From DASYKT01 sp963718105 (GTDB taxonomy: Bacteria; Acidobacteriota; Blastocatellia; Pyrinomonadales; Pyrinomonadaceae), in NCBI GenBank assembly GCA_963718105.1, contig OY970352.1, positions 868,001-932,000 on the forward strand: a stretch of 64,000 bases of DNA, in the 5' to 3' direction. This document shows positions 17,584-26,345 of this stretch, one piece after another (the stretch's first letter is position 1; each line of letters begins with the position of its first letter). The translations under genes and the position numbers were made by a program. The notes under the pieces were generated by a model, which was not told the origin of the DNA, made no database searches, and worked only from the letters and a program-made list of their open reading frames with translations.

Positions 17584-18408
17584 TCAACTCCGGGTTGCAA
17601 TCACCTCAAGATACTCGGACGTCACGGATGTTGTGCCGTCGTTGGCATGGTTGTGTTCGGTCCAGAGTTCTACCAGGTCTTTGCGCAGCGCGTCCTGCGC
17701 GGCGTCGTCCAGAGACTCGAATGACTTTTGCGTGGGGCCGAAAAATTTGCGGAAATGCTCGACCACCTCGGCCGGGCCGAAAGGATAGGTAAAGGTGATC
17801 TCGCGGCGGGCCATCTGCAGGTCGCTGACACCTTCCGCAAATCGCTCGCGGACGGCCGCTTCATCGGCCCAGAGCAGCGGCGAAGGCATTCCCGCCGGCG
17901 GCGGAACATACTTGGCGTTCGTCTTGAACATCTGCCCGGTAAATGCGGCCGGCGTCCAATTGGCCATCGCGATGCGCCCGCCCGGTTTGCATACGCGGAT
18001 CAATTCACTGGCCGTCACGTCCGGCCGCGGAGCAAACATCGCGCCGAACATCGTCATCACTACATCAAATTCGCCGTCCGCGTAAGGCATCGCTTCGGCA
18101 TCGCCGACCTCGAATTTGGCGTTCAACCCTTCGGCTTCCGCATTGGCCCGCGCCTGCTCGATCAGGTTCGGAGCGATGTCGATGCCGGTGACATCTGCAC
18201 CCGTACGCGCCGCCGGAATCGCCAGATTGCCCGTGCCGCAGGCAACATCCAAAACTTTCATGCCCGGCGTTATGTTCAATCTCTCGACAAAATCCTCGCC
18301 GCCTTTGGCGATCGATCTTGCGATCTCGCCGAAATCACCCGCGATCCACGTCGCGCGCAGTTTCGATTTCAAAGCTTCCATTTCAGTGGTCATTCCAGTA
18401 GTTTCCAT
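17584..18408 (-). CDS. Class I SAM-dependent methyltransferase
   Basis: 274 aa. SAM-binding motifs are in order: VLDVACGTGNLAI (motif I), TGIDIAPN (motif II), GDAEAMPYADGEFDVVMTMF (motif III region) and LIRVCKPGGRIAMANW (post-motif). This is the UbiE/Methyltransf_11 type, which acts on small molecules or lipids, and the substrate is not predictable. A GGAG ribosome site sits inside the end of the upstream gene, whose TGA is one base before this ATG, so translation is probably coupled to it. Confidence 0.88.
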   Translation of the reverse strand: METTGMTTEMEALKSKLRATWIAGDFGEIARSIAKGGEDFVERLNITPGMKVLDVACGTGNLAIPAARTGADVTGIDIAPNLIEQARANAEAEGLNAKFEVGDAEAMPYADGEFDVVMTMFGAMFAPRPDVTASELIRVCKPGGRIAMANWTPAAFTGQMFKTNAKYVPPPAGMPSPLLWADEAAVRERFAEGVSDLQMARREITFTYPFGPAEVVEHFRKFFGPTQKSFESLDDAAQDALRKDLVELWTEHNHANDGTTSVTSEYLEVIATRS

Positions 18409-18409
18409 T

Positions 18410-20155
18410 TCAAACTCCTTTTTTTAAATCTTCACTATTTTTGTTACCAGTAGTATCATCGCCGGTACAATTTTTATTATTTTCAATCAGGTCGAATGTC
18501 TTAAGCCTTTTATAAAATTTTCTCAGAGCATTTTCAGTTTTGTATTGAAAAATTATACAAGCAAAGCAGCTTAATGAAGTTAAAACACCAAAAGCTTTTC
18601 CCCAGTTTATTTCTCCCGTTATAAGTGAGGGAAATTCGAGATTTCTTTCTATAAGCGCTTCGGCCGGATTTATAAAATAGGGATACAGAATGTTCGTGGT
18701 TGTATAGGAATCAGCCCATAAAATAAATACGATCGCCGCCAATGGGGTGAAAAATAATAGATATACAATGAGTCTTATCAAAGAAGTTAGAACCCAGACC
18801 AATATACCGATAAACCCCTTTAACCCAGATCTTTCTGGGCCAAAAATGTCCTTGTGTGACATCGGCCTGTCCTGCTGTCCTGTCTTAATAAACACCAGAT
18901 TATGAACAATCCCTTGATAAGCCAGGTTTGCGATATCCCACTCATCATCTTTCAGTTTTTTAAGTTGTTCCTTGGTGAAATACTCTTTTGAATTTTTTCC
19001 TCCCTTCGGTTGTCCTACTTCGTCATAAACATCTCTAAGCAAAGTAACGATCGCCCGATTTTCCCTTCTTACGCTAAGGAACATCCAAAATGAAATGCAC
19101 ATTAAAGTGACGCTGCCGAACAGGGTAAACTGATCAACATTTACATGCACACCTAGTAAGCTAATATTGATATTCTGATTTCGGGCCCATTCTTCTGAAA
19201 TAATTCTTTTGGTTTGCTCGTGCAGGGAATAAGGCCAATATTTCTCTGAAAACGAAGTGTCCCATTCAAATTGATCAGGGAACATCACGTCCAAAAGAAG
19301 TTTATTCACATGGTTGCCGCCGCTCTTATAAAATTTGTAATAAAAAATCTTATTTTTTATTACATCTTGTATGTCTAACGGTTCTTCAGAGATCGTTTTA
19401 TATTTTTCACTGAATAGCCGATAAAGATCTTTCTTATCTGAATCTGAGATTTTTTCAATAGGTTCTGAATCCAGGATTTGCTTCTCAAATAAATAGAAGT
19501 CTTTTTTTTCGAGAATCTCATTAATGATATTCAGATAAGATTCTATTAACATTTTTTTCTTCAATCTCAGATCTTCAATATGCCTTTTAAATTCCAAACT
19601 TTCCGGCAGTTCGTCTTTTTTAGGATACGTATCAAGTTCATTTTTGATGTTGCATAGTTTGGCTATCAATGACGGCTTATTTTCGGAATTGTTAGGCTTT
19701 TTGGGGAAGCTGTGATCTGAAGGCTTATCTTCAGGATTACAATCATCTGATAGCTTGTTTTCCTCGAAGAGGTCTATTTTATTTTTAAAATACTTTTCTT
19801 TGATTATGTTTCTAAATTTTTTGCTATAGATATCAATGGAATTTTCTTGAACATTCTGGCCAATACTCTGATTATTTAAGGAATCCAAAAACGCAGGAAA
19901 ATTCCTTATATCTATTGCTCGAAATTTAAGCGTATTTTCAAACGCCCTTTCCCTGGTGAACGAAAAATATGTTTGGTAAATGGTGGCGCCCATTGCGCAG
20001 GAGGCAATCAGAGAGATAATGAATGCGATTTTTACACGAGTTGACGCTTCGCCGATTCCCTGTAGGCGAATCTCGATCATTTTGACAATACTCCTCTTCT
20101 TCGCTCCAGAGAGAGGCTTACTTTCTTTCTTTAGGTTCTCGTCGATATCAGACAT
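18410..20155 (-). CDS. AT-rich multi-pass membrane protein, unknown
   Basis: 581 aa, not recognised. One N-terminal membrane helix (IAFIISLIASCAMGATIYQT, about residue 45) is followed by a 250-residue Lys/Asp/Glu-rich hydrophilic region. At least three further helices lie in the C-terminal half (FTLFGSVTLMCISFWMFL; IGILVWVLTSLIRLIVYLLF and the following stretch; FGVLTSLSCFACIIF). The base composition is much more AT-rich than the flanking methyltransferase and LarA-like genes, suggesting recent acquisition. It is 27 bp from the LarA-like gene and 1 bp from the methyltransferase, so it sits inside an apparent operon. Confidence 0.75.
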   Translation of the reverse strand: MSDIDENLKKESKPLSGAKKRSIVKMIEIRLQGIGEASTRVKIAFIISLIASCAMGATIYQTYFSFTRERAFENTLKFRAIDIRNFPAFLDSLNNQSIGQNVQENSIDIYSKKFRNIIKEKYFKNKIDLFEENKLSDDCNPEDKPSDHSFPKKPNNSENKPSLIAKLCNIKNELDTYPKKDELPESLEFKRHIEDLRLKKKMLIESYLNIINEILEKKDFYLFEKQILDSEPIEKISDSDKKDLYRLFSEKYKTISEEPLDIQDVIKNKIFYYKFYKSGGNHVNKLLLDVMFPDQFEWDTSFSEKYWPYSLHEQTKRIISEEWARNQNINISLLGVHVNVDQFTLFGSVTLMCISFWMFLSVRRENRAIVTLLRDVYDEVGQPKGGKNSKEYFTKEQLKKLKDDEWDIANLAYQGIVHNLVFIKTGQQDRPMSHKDIFGPERSGLKGFIGILVWVLTSLIRLIVYLLFFTPLAAIVFILWADSYTTTNILYPYFINPAEALIERNLEFPSLITGEINWGKAFGVLTSLSCFACIIFQYKTENALRKFYKRLKTFDLIENNKNCTGDDTTGNKNSEDLKKGV

Positions 20156-20182
20156 TGTTTTGATCTCTAGAAATCATAATAT

Positions 20183-21784
20183 TTAATCCGTTACCGCGCA
20201 CAGTCCGATCATCGGCTGGTGCAGCATGGTTATTTCGGCATTTTTGCCGGTGAAGCTGCGCGCCATGGCGATGGCTTCCGTTAAATTATCGGCGCGGTCC
20301 CAGCCTAGAATTTCCGGGACGTGCGCATTTTCCGCGCCGGCGGCGATCACTTTGCCCACGTGCTGGCGGCCATTCTCGCCCCAGTACCACATAAAGAACG
20401 GGTGCGCGCCGTGATAGGCGTTGCCGCGGCGGTACATTTCGACGTAGGCCGGGTTCTGGGCAAACTCGCGCTCGTATTTTTCGCGCAGGTAAAAAGCGTC
20501 GCGCGATTCCGGCAAGAGGCGGTGGAAAAATTCGATATAGCTCGGGTGAAAATTGTGATCGAATTCATCAAAGCACGGGTGCGTCAGAATCATCACGCCG
20601 CCTTTTCTGAGCAGAGGCTTATTGCGATACATATTGAAGTGATAGCCGAGCGCCATCACCTGTACCAGCAGCGGGTTGAGCGCCGAGTAAACATTGTACG
20701 GTGAGATATCCGGAATGCCGGTGATCAAAATATCGCACTGGCCTTTCACGGGAATTTCATATTGCTGGTAATTTTTCTCGAGAATTTTTTCGTGCACCGG
20801 CTCTGTCTTGCCGGCGTAGCAGGCGATGAGTTCGTAGGCGGCCGGAATGGCATGCAGCATCTTGCGCCGCGCCACGCGGGGCAGATTCGAAAACGTGCGC
20901 TTCATGGCCTCCCACTTCATCCGGTCCATAAAAGAAAACTCGTCTTCGTTGCGCGTCAAGATGTCATAGCCGTCAGGAAACATCCGGTTATTGAGCGCCG
21001 TTTCGATGTGAAAAACCTTCACGTGCTCATCGACCAGTTTTCCCAGCCGGATGACCTTATGATTTAGTTCCGATTTCGGCGGGTCCATGTAACTATCTGA
21101 ATCCAAAATGGTTTGCGGCTCATGATGGGCGCGCAGCGATTCGTAATCACACAATCCTACCGCGACCGATTTGTGCCCGCCGTCCATCGGCACCAGGTTG
21201 ATGTTGAGATAGATGAGCAGGTCGCTTTCGGCACAGCGGCGGTTGATACGCAGCGGTTCGTCGTGGCGCGTGTGGCCCAGCGTGACCAGTTCGTCGTCGT
21301 CCTCGGCGTCGTGATTGTAATAACGGTCGGGATAGAAAGCGCCGTGAATTTTACTGCCGACCATACGCTTCATTTCCCACTCCGTCATTTTGCGGTGCAG
21401 GGAATTGGCGATGATCAGATGAATATCGTCCACGCCGTTGGCGTAGCACAGATCGAGCACCACTTCGAGCATCGACTGGCGCATGTCGGGCGTCGCCATC
21501 GGCGGCAGCGGCAGCGAAATGTCGTCCATCGCGATGGTGACCTTCATTCCCGGCTCAAGCAGTGCATAGAGCGGGTCCATCTCCAGCGGATGGTTTACCG
21601 CGTAGCGGATCGCCGCTTCACGATTCGGCAAGCCCTTGATCGGCGGATTCGGATAGATCACGCGCGTGCCGATCGGAATGTCGTTGAGAATAAAATCCTC
21701 GCCGTTCGGCATGATCCGCGGCGCGGAATCCTTGTCGATATAGATGATCGATTCGTGTGTTTTTCTGCGTAGTTGTAGGGCCAT
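20183..21784 (-). CDS. LarA-like protein (lactate racemase N-terminal/DUF2088 family)
   Basis: 533 aa, cytoplasmic. Blocks that match LarA are visible: DDISLPLPP (LarA DDxTRP), ANSLHRKMTEWE (LarA THRPMT, with its active-site His), LGHTRHDEPLRINR, and GGHKSVAVGL followed by ESLRAHH (the Lys that holds the nickel-pincer cofactor and a Ni-ligand His in LarA). The stretch before GGHK is shorter than in LarA and the His of PHxFAGFSGG is not seen. LarA racemizes lactate and relatives act on other 2-hydroxy acids. No cofactor-synthesis genes larB, larC or larE are in the window. The substrate is unknown. Confidence 0.82.
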   Translation of the reverse strand: MALQLRRKTHESIIYIDKDSAPRIMPNGEDFILNDIPIGTRVIYPNPPIKGLPNREAAIRYAVNHPLEMDPLYALLEPGMKVTIAMDDISLPLPPMATPDMRQSMLEVVLDLCYANGVDDIHLIIANSLHRKMTEWEMKRMVGSKIHGAFYPDRYYNHDAEDDDELVTLGHTRHDEPLRINRRCAESDLLIYLNINLVPMDGGHKSVAVGLCDYESLRAHHEPQTILDSDSYMDPPKSELNHKVIRLGKLVDEHVKVFHIETALNNRMFPDGYDILTRNEDEFSFMDRMKWEAMKRTFSNLPRVARRKMLHAIPAAYELIACYAGKTEPVHEKILEKNYQQYEIPVKGQCDILITGIPDISPYNVYSALNPLLVQVMALGYHFNMYRNKPLLRKGGVMILTHPCFDEFDHNFHPSYIEFFHRLLPESRDAFYLREKYEREFAQNPAYVEMYRRGNAYHGAHPFFMWYWGENGRQHVGKVIAAGAENAHVPEILGWDRADNLTEAIAMARSFTGKNAEITMLHQPMIGLCAVTD

Positions 21785-21785
21785 A

Positions 21786-22376
21786 CTAATTAATCTTTTC
21801 TATTTCATTCAACACTTTGATATTCAATTGTTTTGTAAGTGCGATTACCCTGAGAACTGAAGATAAAGTGTTCACAAATTCATACTCAACAAGCGGAAAG
21901 AAAGGAGGAACGCTTTGCCAATTCTTAAACAGTGTCTGTTTGCTAATATTCGCATGAGCAAATCCTCCATAAATAAAAGTATCTAAAATAATTCTTCGAG
22001 TAAGTGGCAACTCATTGTGAGTTATTCCAGTCCATTCATCTAAAAAGTCATTTAAATCTCCATTTATGACTTCCATCCATTTTCTCGATTTTTCAGAAAT
22101 AGGAGCTTCAAAATAAAGTTTGTTTAAATTTCGAAAAGAACTAACTTCGTTGTCTTGAATAAAAAAACGATAATCTAATAAAAAAGACTTAAAATCATTC
22201 TTATTTGGACCAATCCTTTCAGCAAGAAGCCCTGTATCGTTCTCGCGGTTGAATGAAAAGGTTAATTTGCTTCCATCGTTTACGAGTTTCTGAACAAACG
22301 TTGAAGACGCTAACTCATCAGCCTTTTCATTAAACAACTTTAGCGCTCTAATGATTTTTGCTTTATCAAACATCAT
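21786..22376 (-). CDS. Hypothetical protein, AT-rich gene
   Basis: 196 aa, not recognised. It is mostly alpha-helical by composition, soluble, with no signal peptide or membrane helix and no obvious catalytic motif. The nucleotide composition is AT-rich like the membrane protein gene at 18410-20155 and unlike the LarA-like gene, whose ATG comes one base after this TAG. It lies 44 bp downstream of the VapC-like toxin gene, so it could be cargo that arrived with the toxin-antitoxin pair. Two consecutive ATG codons could both serve as start. Confidence 0.7.
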   Translation of the reverse strand: MMFDKAKIIRALKLFNEKADELASSTFVQKLVNDGSKLTFSFNRENDTGLLAERIGPNKNDFKSFLLDYRFFIQDNEVSSFRNLNKLYFEAPISEKSRKWMEVINGDLNDFLDEWTGITHNELPLTRRIILDTFIYGGFAHANISKQTLFKNWQSVPPFFPLVEYEFVNTLSSVLRVIALTKQLNIKVLNEIEKIN

Positions 22377-22420
22377 TCACTTCAAATTCAATATCGGCGA
22401 ATTGCTGTGATACAGGTAGT

Positions 22421-22840
22421 CTAATCATCCCACGGATTTAAAATCGTCACCGAAGAATCCTGAAAGTTTTTTACATTTCTCGTAACCAAAATCAGGTCAT
22501 GCTCCAGCGCGGTAGCTTCCAATAATGAATCGAATGCCGGACGCACTATCCCTTTTTTTTCAAAGGTGGCGAACATTTTGCCCCAAACCAGGAAAGTCTT
22601 TTCCGTTACGGGTAAAATTCTTCCGGCAAATTGGCGACGGAGTTTGTCGAGCCACCGGTCAAGTGCAGCCTTTTGCTTACCCGATGGCAGTTTAGCGGCG
22701 CCTTTTTTAATCTCACCAACCGTCAAGGAGCTTAAATAAACATCGGTAAAATCGATGCCAGCTAACCAAGTCACAACATTTTGATCGGGCTGCTTCCGCC
22801 GCGGTTCGGAAATTACGTTTGTGTCCAGCAGGTAACTCAT
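22421..22840 (-). CDS. vapC: PIN-domain toxin, VapC/FitB-like
   Basis: 139 aa. The PIN nuclease pattern is complete: YLLDTNVISE (first Asp), LTVGEIKKG (Glu), AFDSLLEATAL (Asp) and DLILVTRNVKNF (final Asp region). VapC toxins are Mg-dependent RNases that usually cut tRNA or rRNA. The start codon overlaps the stop of the antitoxin gene by 4 bp (ATGA), the usual arrangement of such modules. Confidence 0.9.
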   Translation of the reverse strand: MSYLLDTNVISEPRRKQPDQNVVTWLAGIDFTDVYLSSLTVGEIKKGAAKLPSGKQKAALDRWLDKLRRQFAGRILPVTEKTFLVWGKMFATFEKKGIVRPAFDSLLEATALEHDLILVTRNVKNFQDSSVTILNPWDD

Positions 22841-23088
22841 TCAAACGACATCTCCCGTGGAGCGTCTTGCGGACGCTCGTCTAAATCGTCCAAAATAAGA
22901 TCGAGCGGACTGTTTTGGAGGAACTCTAATAAAGTTTCCTTCTTGCCATTTTTTCTATTCCACTCTTCGATAGACACCACAATGGCAACATCCGTATCAT
23001 GCCGTTTAATGATCTGAGGCTGGCCCTTTTCAGCAAGGCGGATCAAATTACTTAAATTATTTTTAGCGTCTTTAACAGTGTGTGACAT
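22837..23088 (-). CDS. Phd/YefM-family antitoxin
   Basis: 83 aa. The N-terminal half (TVKDAKNNLSNLIRLAEKGQ, then IIKRHDTDVAIVVS) is a Phd/YefM DNA-binding fold. The acidic C-terminal tail (DLILDDLDERPQ) is the expected toxin-binding part. It is the first gene of the pair with the PIN toxin and probably represses its own promoter. Confidence 0.9.
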   Translation of the reverse strand: MSHTVKDAKNNLSNLIRLAEKGQPQIIKRHDTDVAIVVSIEEWNRKNGKKETLLEFLQNSPLDLILDDLDERPQDAPREMSFE

Positions 23089-23132
23089 GTCTTCCCTCCC
23101 TAAAATAGCTACGTAGCCATTTTAGCGAAATC

Positions 23133-23807
23133 TTACTTCAAATTCAAGATCGGCCAATCGTGCTGCATGGCTACTTCTTTCAGGCGAAAATCCGGGTTGG
23201 TCGCGACCGGGTGCCCGACGATCGAAAGCATCGGCAGGTCCGAGATGCTATCCGAATAGGCGTAGGATTCCGAGAGGTTGATATTTTCCCGTTCGGCATA
23301 TTCGCGTATCCATTTTGCTTTCGTGGCGGAGGCCATCACCGGCGGAAGCAGCCTGCCCGTCGCATGGCCGTTCACAAATTCCAGCCGGTTCGCCACGTAA
23401 TCGTCGATCCCAAGGTAGTCCATCAGCGGCTTGACGGAAAAATCCAGCGCGCCGGTTATGATCACCTGGCGCTGCCCGATCTTTTTCGATTTCGCGATCA
23501 GGTCAAAGGTGCCGGGAAAAACGCCTGGTTTGAGGATCTCTTCGTACAGTTCCTCGGCAAAATAACGCAGGCGGTCTTGGGATTCGCCCGCGTAGCTGCG
23601 AAAGAACACTTCGTTAAAGACATTGCGGCTGTAAATATCGGTGACCGCAAAAACAGGGATCTTGGCCAGGGTCTTGGCGCTTTTCTTGAACGTGTTCCAC
23701 ACGCCCTGCTGACGGGTCGCATAAAAACCAAGCGTATGCACCAGGTTGGTATTGATAAGAGTGCCTTCAAGATCGTAGAAAGCAGCGGTTTTCCGGTTTT
23801 CTTTCAT
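23133..23807 (-). CDS. HAD-IB family phosphatase
   Basis: 224 aa. HAD motifs: AFYDLEGTLINTN (motif I), VIITGALDF (motif II Thr), and SYAYSDSISDLPML (motif III/IV Asp pair), with a Lys in between (ATKAKW). The cap insertion after motif I and overall length fit the SerB-like HAD-IB group. The second acid of motif I is Glu instead of Asp (D-L-E), which can affect the phosphate-transfer step. The substrate could be a phosphoserine-like or lipid phosphate and is not determinable. A divergent promoter region separates it from the TPR lipoprotein gene. Confidence 0.85.
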   Translation of the reverse strand: MKENRKTAAFYDLEGTLINTNLVHTLGFYATRQQGVWNTFKKSAKTLAKIPVFAVTDIYSRNVFNEVFFRSYAGESQDRLRYFAEELYEEILKPGVFPGTFDLIAKSKKIGQRQVIITGALDFSVKPLMDYLGIDDYVANRLEFVNGHATGRLLPPVMASATKAKWIREYAERENINLSESYAYSDSISDLPMLSIVGHPVATNPDFRLKEVAMQHDWPILNLK

Positions 23808-23895
23808 CTAAACCCCAAAATTGGCTTCCTTAATAAAAGAATTTGTTCTTAAAGATAGAGTATAATACCGTAATTTCTCCGATTTAGGTAGTTTT

Positions 23896-24735
23896 ATGAG
23901 CACCGATTGCAAAAATATTACAAAACGTAATTACAAAGTTATTACGCACGTAGAGAGACTACGACTATTTGGCGCGATCTTGCTGATAATTTTGGCGTTT
24001 TTTGCATCCGGGTGCGGTTCGCGGGCGGATTTTGCCGCCGAACCGACGCCGAACAAGGATTTTCCGGTCGCGGAAATGATCGGTAGGGCTGACGGGCTCT
24101 TTAAGCAGCGGGACGATCCGAAAAAAGTCGCCGAAGCCATCGAAGTGCTGAAACAGGTTCGCCAGGCGGACCGGAAAAACTACGAAGCCGCCTGGAAGCT
24201 CTCGCGGCTGTATTTTAACCTGGGGAAATATTCCAAGAACGACAAAGAGTCCGAGCAAGCGCATAAGGACGGTATAGAAATGGGTAAGGTCGCGACGCGT
24301 ATCGAAGCCGAAAAGCCGGAGGGGTATTTTTGGCTGGGAGCGAACCTAGGCGAAAAAGCAAAGCGAAACCCGATCACGGGATTGGCGGCCATTAGCGATA
24401 TTCGCGAAGCGATGAACAAGGTGATCGCGATCGAGCCGGGTTATGCCGGCGCCAGCGCCTACGATGTTCTGGCGCAGATCGAGCTCCAAACCGACGTTCT
24501 CGCCGGCGGCTCGGCAACCAAGGCGGTGGAATATCTGGAAAAAGCTATAACGCTCGAAAAAAATAACAGCAATCTTTACCTGCACCTGGGCGAGGCTTAT
24601 TTATCGGTCGACCGCAGCGCCGAAGGAAAAAAGCAGCTCGAGACGGTCCTGAAAATGGAACCCGACCCCGAGCATCTGTTCGAGCATCGAGAAGCCGTCG
24701 AAGAAGCTAGAAAAGTTTTGCAGAACAGGTTCTGA
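23896..24735 (+). CDS. TPR-containing lipoprotein
   Basis: 279 aa. An unusually long N-region precedes a hydrophobic helix and a lipobox (LAFFASGC, Cys near residue 40), so the mature protein should be lipid-anchored. The rest contains tetratricopeptide-like helices (for example AAWKLSRLYFNLGKY, and NSNLYLHLGEAYLSVDRSAEGKK-type pairs), which mediate protein contacts. It resembles TatT-like periplasmic components. A TATAAT hexamer at 23861-23866 lies upstream without a clear -35. The partner is unknown. Confidence 0.8.
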   Translation: MSTDCKNITKRNYKVITHVERLRLFGAILLIILAFFASGCGSRADFAAEPTPNKDFPVAEMIGRADGLFKQRDDPKKVAEAIEVLKQVRQADRKNYEAAWKLSRLYFNLGKYSKNDKESEQAHKDGIEMGKVATRIEAEKPEGYFWLGANLGEKAKRNPITGLAAISDIREAMNKVIAIEPGYAGASAYDVLAQIELQTDVLAGGSATKAVEYLEKAITLEKNNSNLYLHLGEAYLSVDRSAEGKKQLETVLKMEPDPEHLFEHREAVEEARKVLQNRF

Positions 24736-24737
24736 TT

Positions 24738-24963
24738 GTCAGAACCGGGAGCAGTAGCGACCGGGTTTGTCGCCGAAGGTGACCAATTTAATAGCGTCGG
24801 ATAACACCCGGCGTCGGTTTGCTTCGGCGTCTGAGATCGTTTGAAATATCCACGTAGGGTTTCACCCTACGCTATTAAATTCATCGCCTTCGGCGAAAAA
24901 AAAATCAGACGATCATTAAAGAAAAATCCGGTTTCGGCCACTTAGGGCGCTCCCGGTCTGACA
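24738..24963. repeat. Nested palindromic repeats (family A edge plus a second hairpin)
   Basis: The outer edges are family A-like (GTCAGAACCGGGAGCAGTAG at left, GCTCCCGGTCTGAC at right). Nested within is a distinct inverted pair: CGCCGAAGGTGA...AATTTAATAGCGT and ACGCTATTAAATT...CGCCTTCGGCG. One element seems to have inserted into another. Confidence 0.65.
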
Positions 24964-24977
24964 AGAACCACGAAAGG

Positions 24978-25970
24978 TCACTTCATCCCATCCAATATGA
25001 CGCGCGCGATGTCGGGGATAATATTGCGCTCGTTGGCGACATTGGTAGTAAAAACGACCAGCACAAATTTCCGGCCGTCCGTGGTTTCGACATAGGCGGC
25101 ATCGTGCCGGGTGGTGCTGGTCCAGCCGGCCTTCGACCATAGTTTCATTCCCGGTTTTAAGGCGAGTGCGGTAAAGCCGTGTGCCTGGTCATCGGCATCG
25201 CCTCCCGCGGGCGATTCGAAATCGCGCTTTAGCAAATCCATCATTTGCTTTGAATGTTCGGCGTTCACCGCGCGTCCCTCTGCGATAGAGGCCAAAAGCA
25301 TCGCTGTCGCCAGGGTCGTTAATTTATTACGATTCTCGCCGTCCTTGCCGCGAAACTGCCGGTCGCGCCCATACACGTCCTCGCAATAAGTTTTTTGATT
25401 GACGTTGATATTGGTATAGCCCAGCGAGGAAAAATACCGGTTCATCGCATTTCGCTGATAGGCCCACGCCTTTAATTCTTTTTCCGGAAGCTCACCGCCG
25501 CTGGAAACTCCGGAGAGAACGTCGACGATAAAATGCGTCGCGTCGTTCGAAGAATCGACGATCATATCCTTCATCGCGCGGCGCAGCTCGGGCGCGTCTT
25601 TTAACTTTCCGGTCTGCAGCCACTGGTGGACCGCCGCCAGGTAGAAAAGTTTTACCACGCTCGCCGGGTAGATCTTTTGCTCGCCGTTAAAACTCGCGAT
25701 ACTTGGCATTTTGGGATCGTGCAGATCGATGAGAGTGATCGCCAGATCGGTCGGTTTCAGCCCTTTATCACGATATTTTTGAATTGTGTCTACCGCGGCC
25801 TTGTCTACCAGGCCTTGGAGCGCCGCCGATCCCGCCGTTTGTTTTTGAAGCTCGCTAGCGGACGGCGGAGCCATCAATGGCGGTGAAGGTTTTTTCTGGC
25901 CTGAAGCGACGACAAGACAACCTTGCGCAATGAGAATGAAGCCGAGCGAGAATAAGATGATTTTTTGCAT
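24978..25970 (-). CDS. Class A beta-lactamase-like serine hydrolase
   Basis: 330 aa with an N-terminal hydrophobic export signal and a Pro-rich linker. It has the serine hydrolase motifs of class A beta-lactamases and PBPs: S104-V-V-K107 in IYPASVVKLF, an SDN-like SSN at about 140-142, and a KAG triad (KAGWTSTTRHDAAYVE) in place of KTG. The ExxLN omega-loop motif is not obvious, so true beta-lactamase activity is doubtful. A peptidoglycan-directed or other amide hydrolase is as likely. It is a single gene bounded by palindromic repeats. Confidence 0.8.
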   Translation of the reverse strand: MQKIILFSLGFILIAQGCLVVASGQKKPSPPLMAPPSASELQKQTAGSAALQGLVDKAAVDTIQKYRDKGLKPTDLAITLIDLHDPKMPSIASFNGEQKIYPASVVKLFYLAAVHQWLQTGKLKDAPELRRAMKDMIVDSSNDATHFIVDVLSGVSSGGELPEKELKAWAYQRNAMNRYFSSLGYTNINVNQKTYCEDVYGRDRQFRGKDGENRNKLTTLATAMLLASIAEGRAVNAEHSKQMMDLLKRDFESPAGGDADDQAHGFTALALKPGMKLWSKAGWTSTTRHDAAYVETTDGRKFVLVVFTTNVANERNIIPDIARVILDGMK

Positions 25971-25975
25971 AACTG

Positions 25976-26012
25976 CTTTTAAATTGCCACTAGCTTTAGC
26001 GGCAATTTATGA
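25976..26012. repeat. Short inverted repeat around GCTTTAGC (family H)
   Basis: AAATTGCC and GGCAATTT flank a GCTTTAGC-containing centre. Similar pieces (GCTAAAGCC, GGCTTTAGCC, GCGGCAATTT) occur at 47530-47620. Confidence 0.5.
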
Positions 26013-26055
26013 CCTTAAACGGCGTCGCACATAAATGGAACAGAGGTTTTTACCG

Positions 26056-26182
26056 CAATGAGGTCAGTACCGGGAACGCAGTGACCGGCTTTCCGGCTTA
26101 AGAATTACCATTCCTATTTACAGCTAAAGATTTAACAAAACCAGTGTTTCATTAGCCGGTCACTGCGTTCCCGGTACTGACC
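26056..26182. repeat. REPIN-like inverted repeat, family A
   Basis: AATGAGGTCAG leads into TACCGGGAACGCAGTGACCG. The inverted right arm ends CCGGTACTGACC. The 163 bp between this element and the next start codon contain no other recognised signal. Confidence 0.8.
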
Positions 26183-26345
26183 CGTTACTCTTTGACCTCA
26201 ATCGATATTATGTGCAAGCCACCTTAAACAAAGGTCATTCTTTACCTGTGGCTGGAATAAGAGTATAAACAAGCAGCAGTTTTTTCCAAAACGCCTGATC
26301 TGCCGGCGGGAGCAAAAACGTCGAGCCGGAGACGTCAATAAAATT

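Noticed and set aside
17456..22376. A prophage or integrative element around the AT-rich genes
   Set aside because: No integrase, phage structural gene, tRNA target or flanking direct repeat can be seen; only the composition is unusual.
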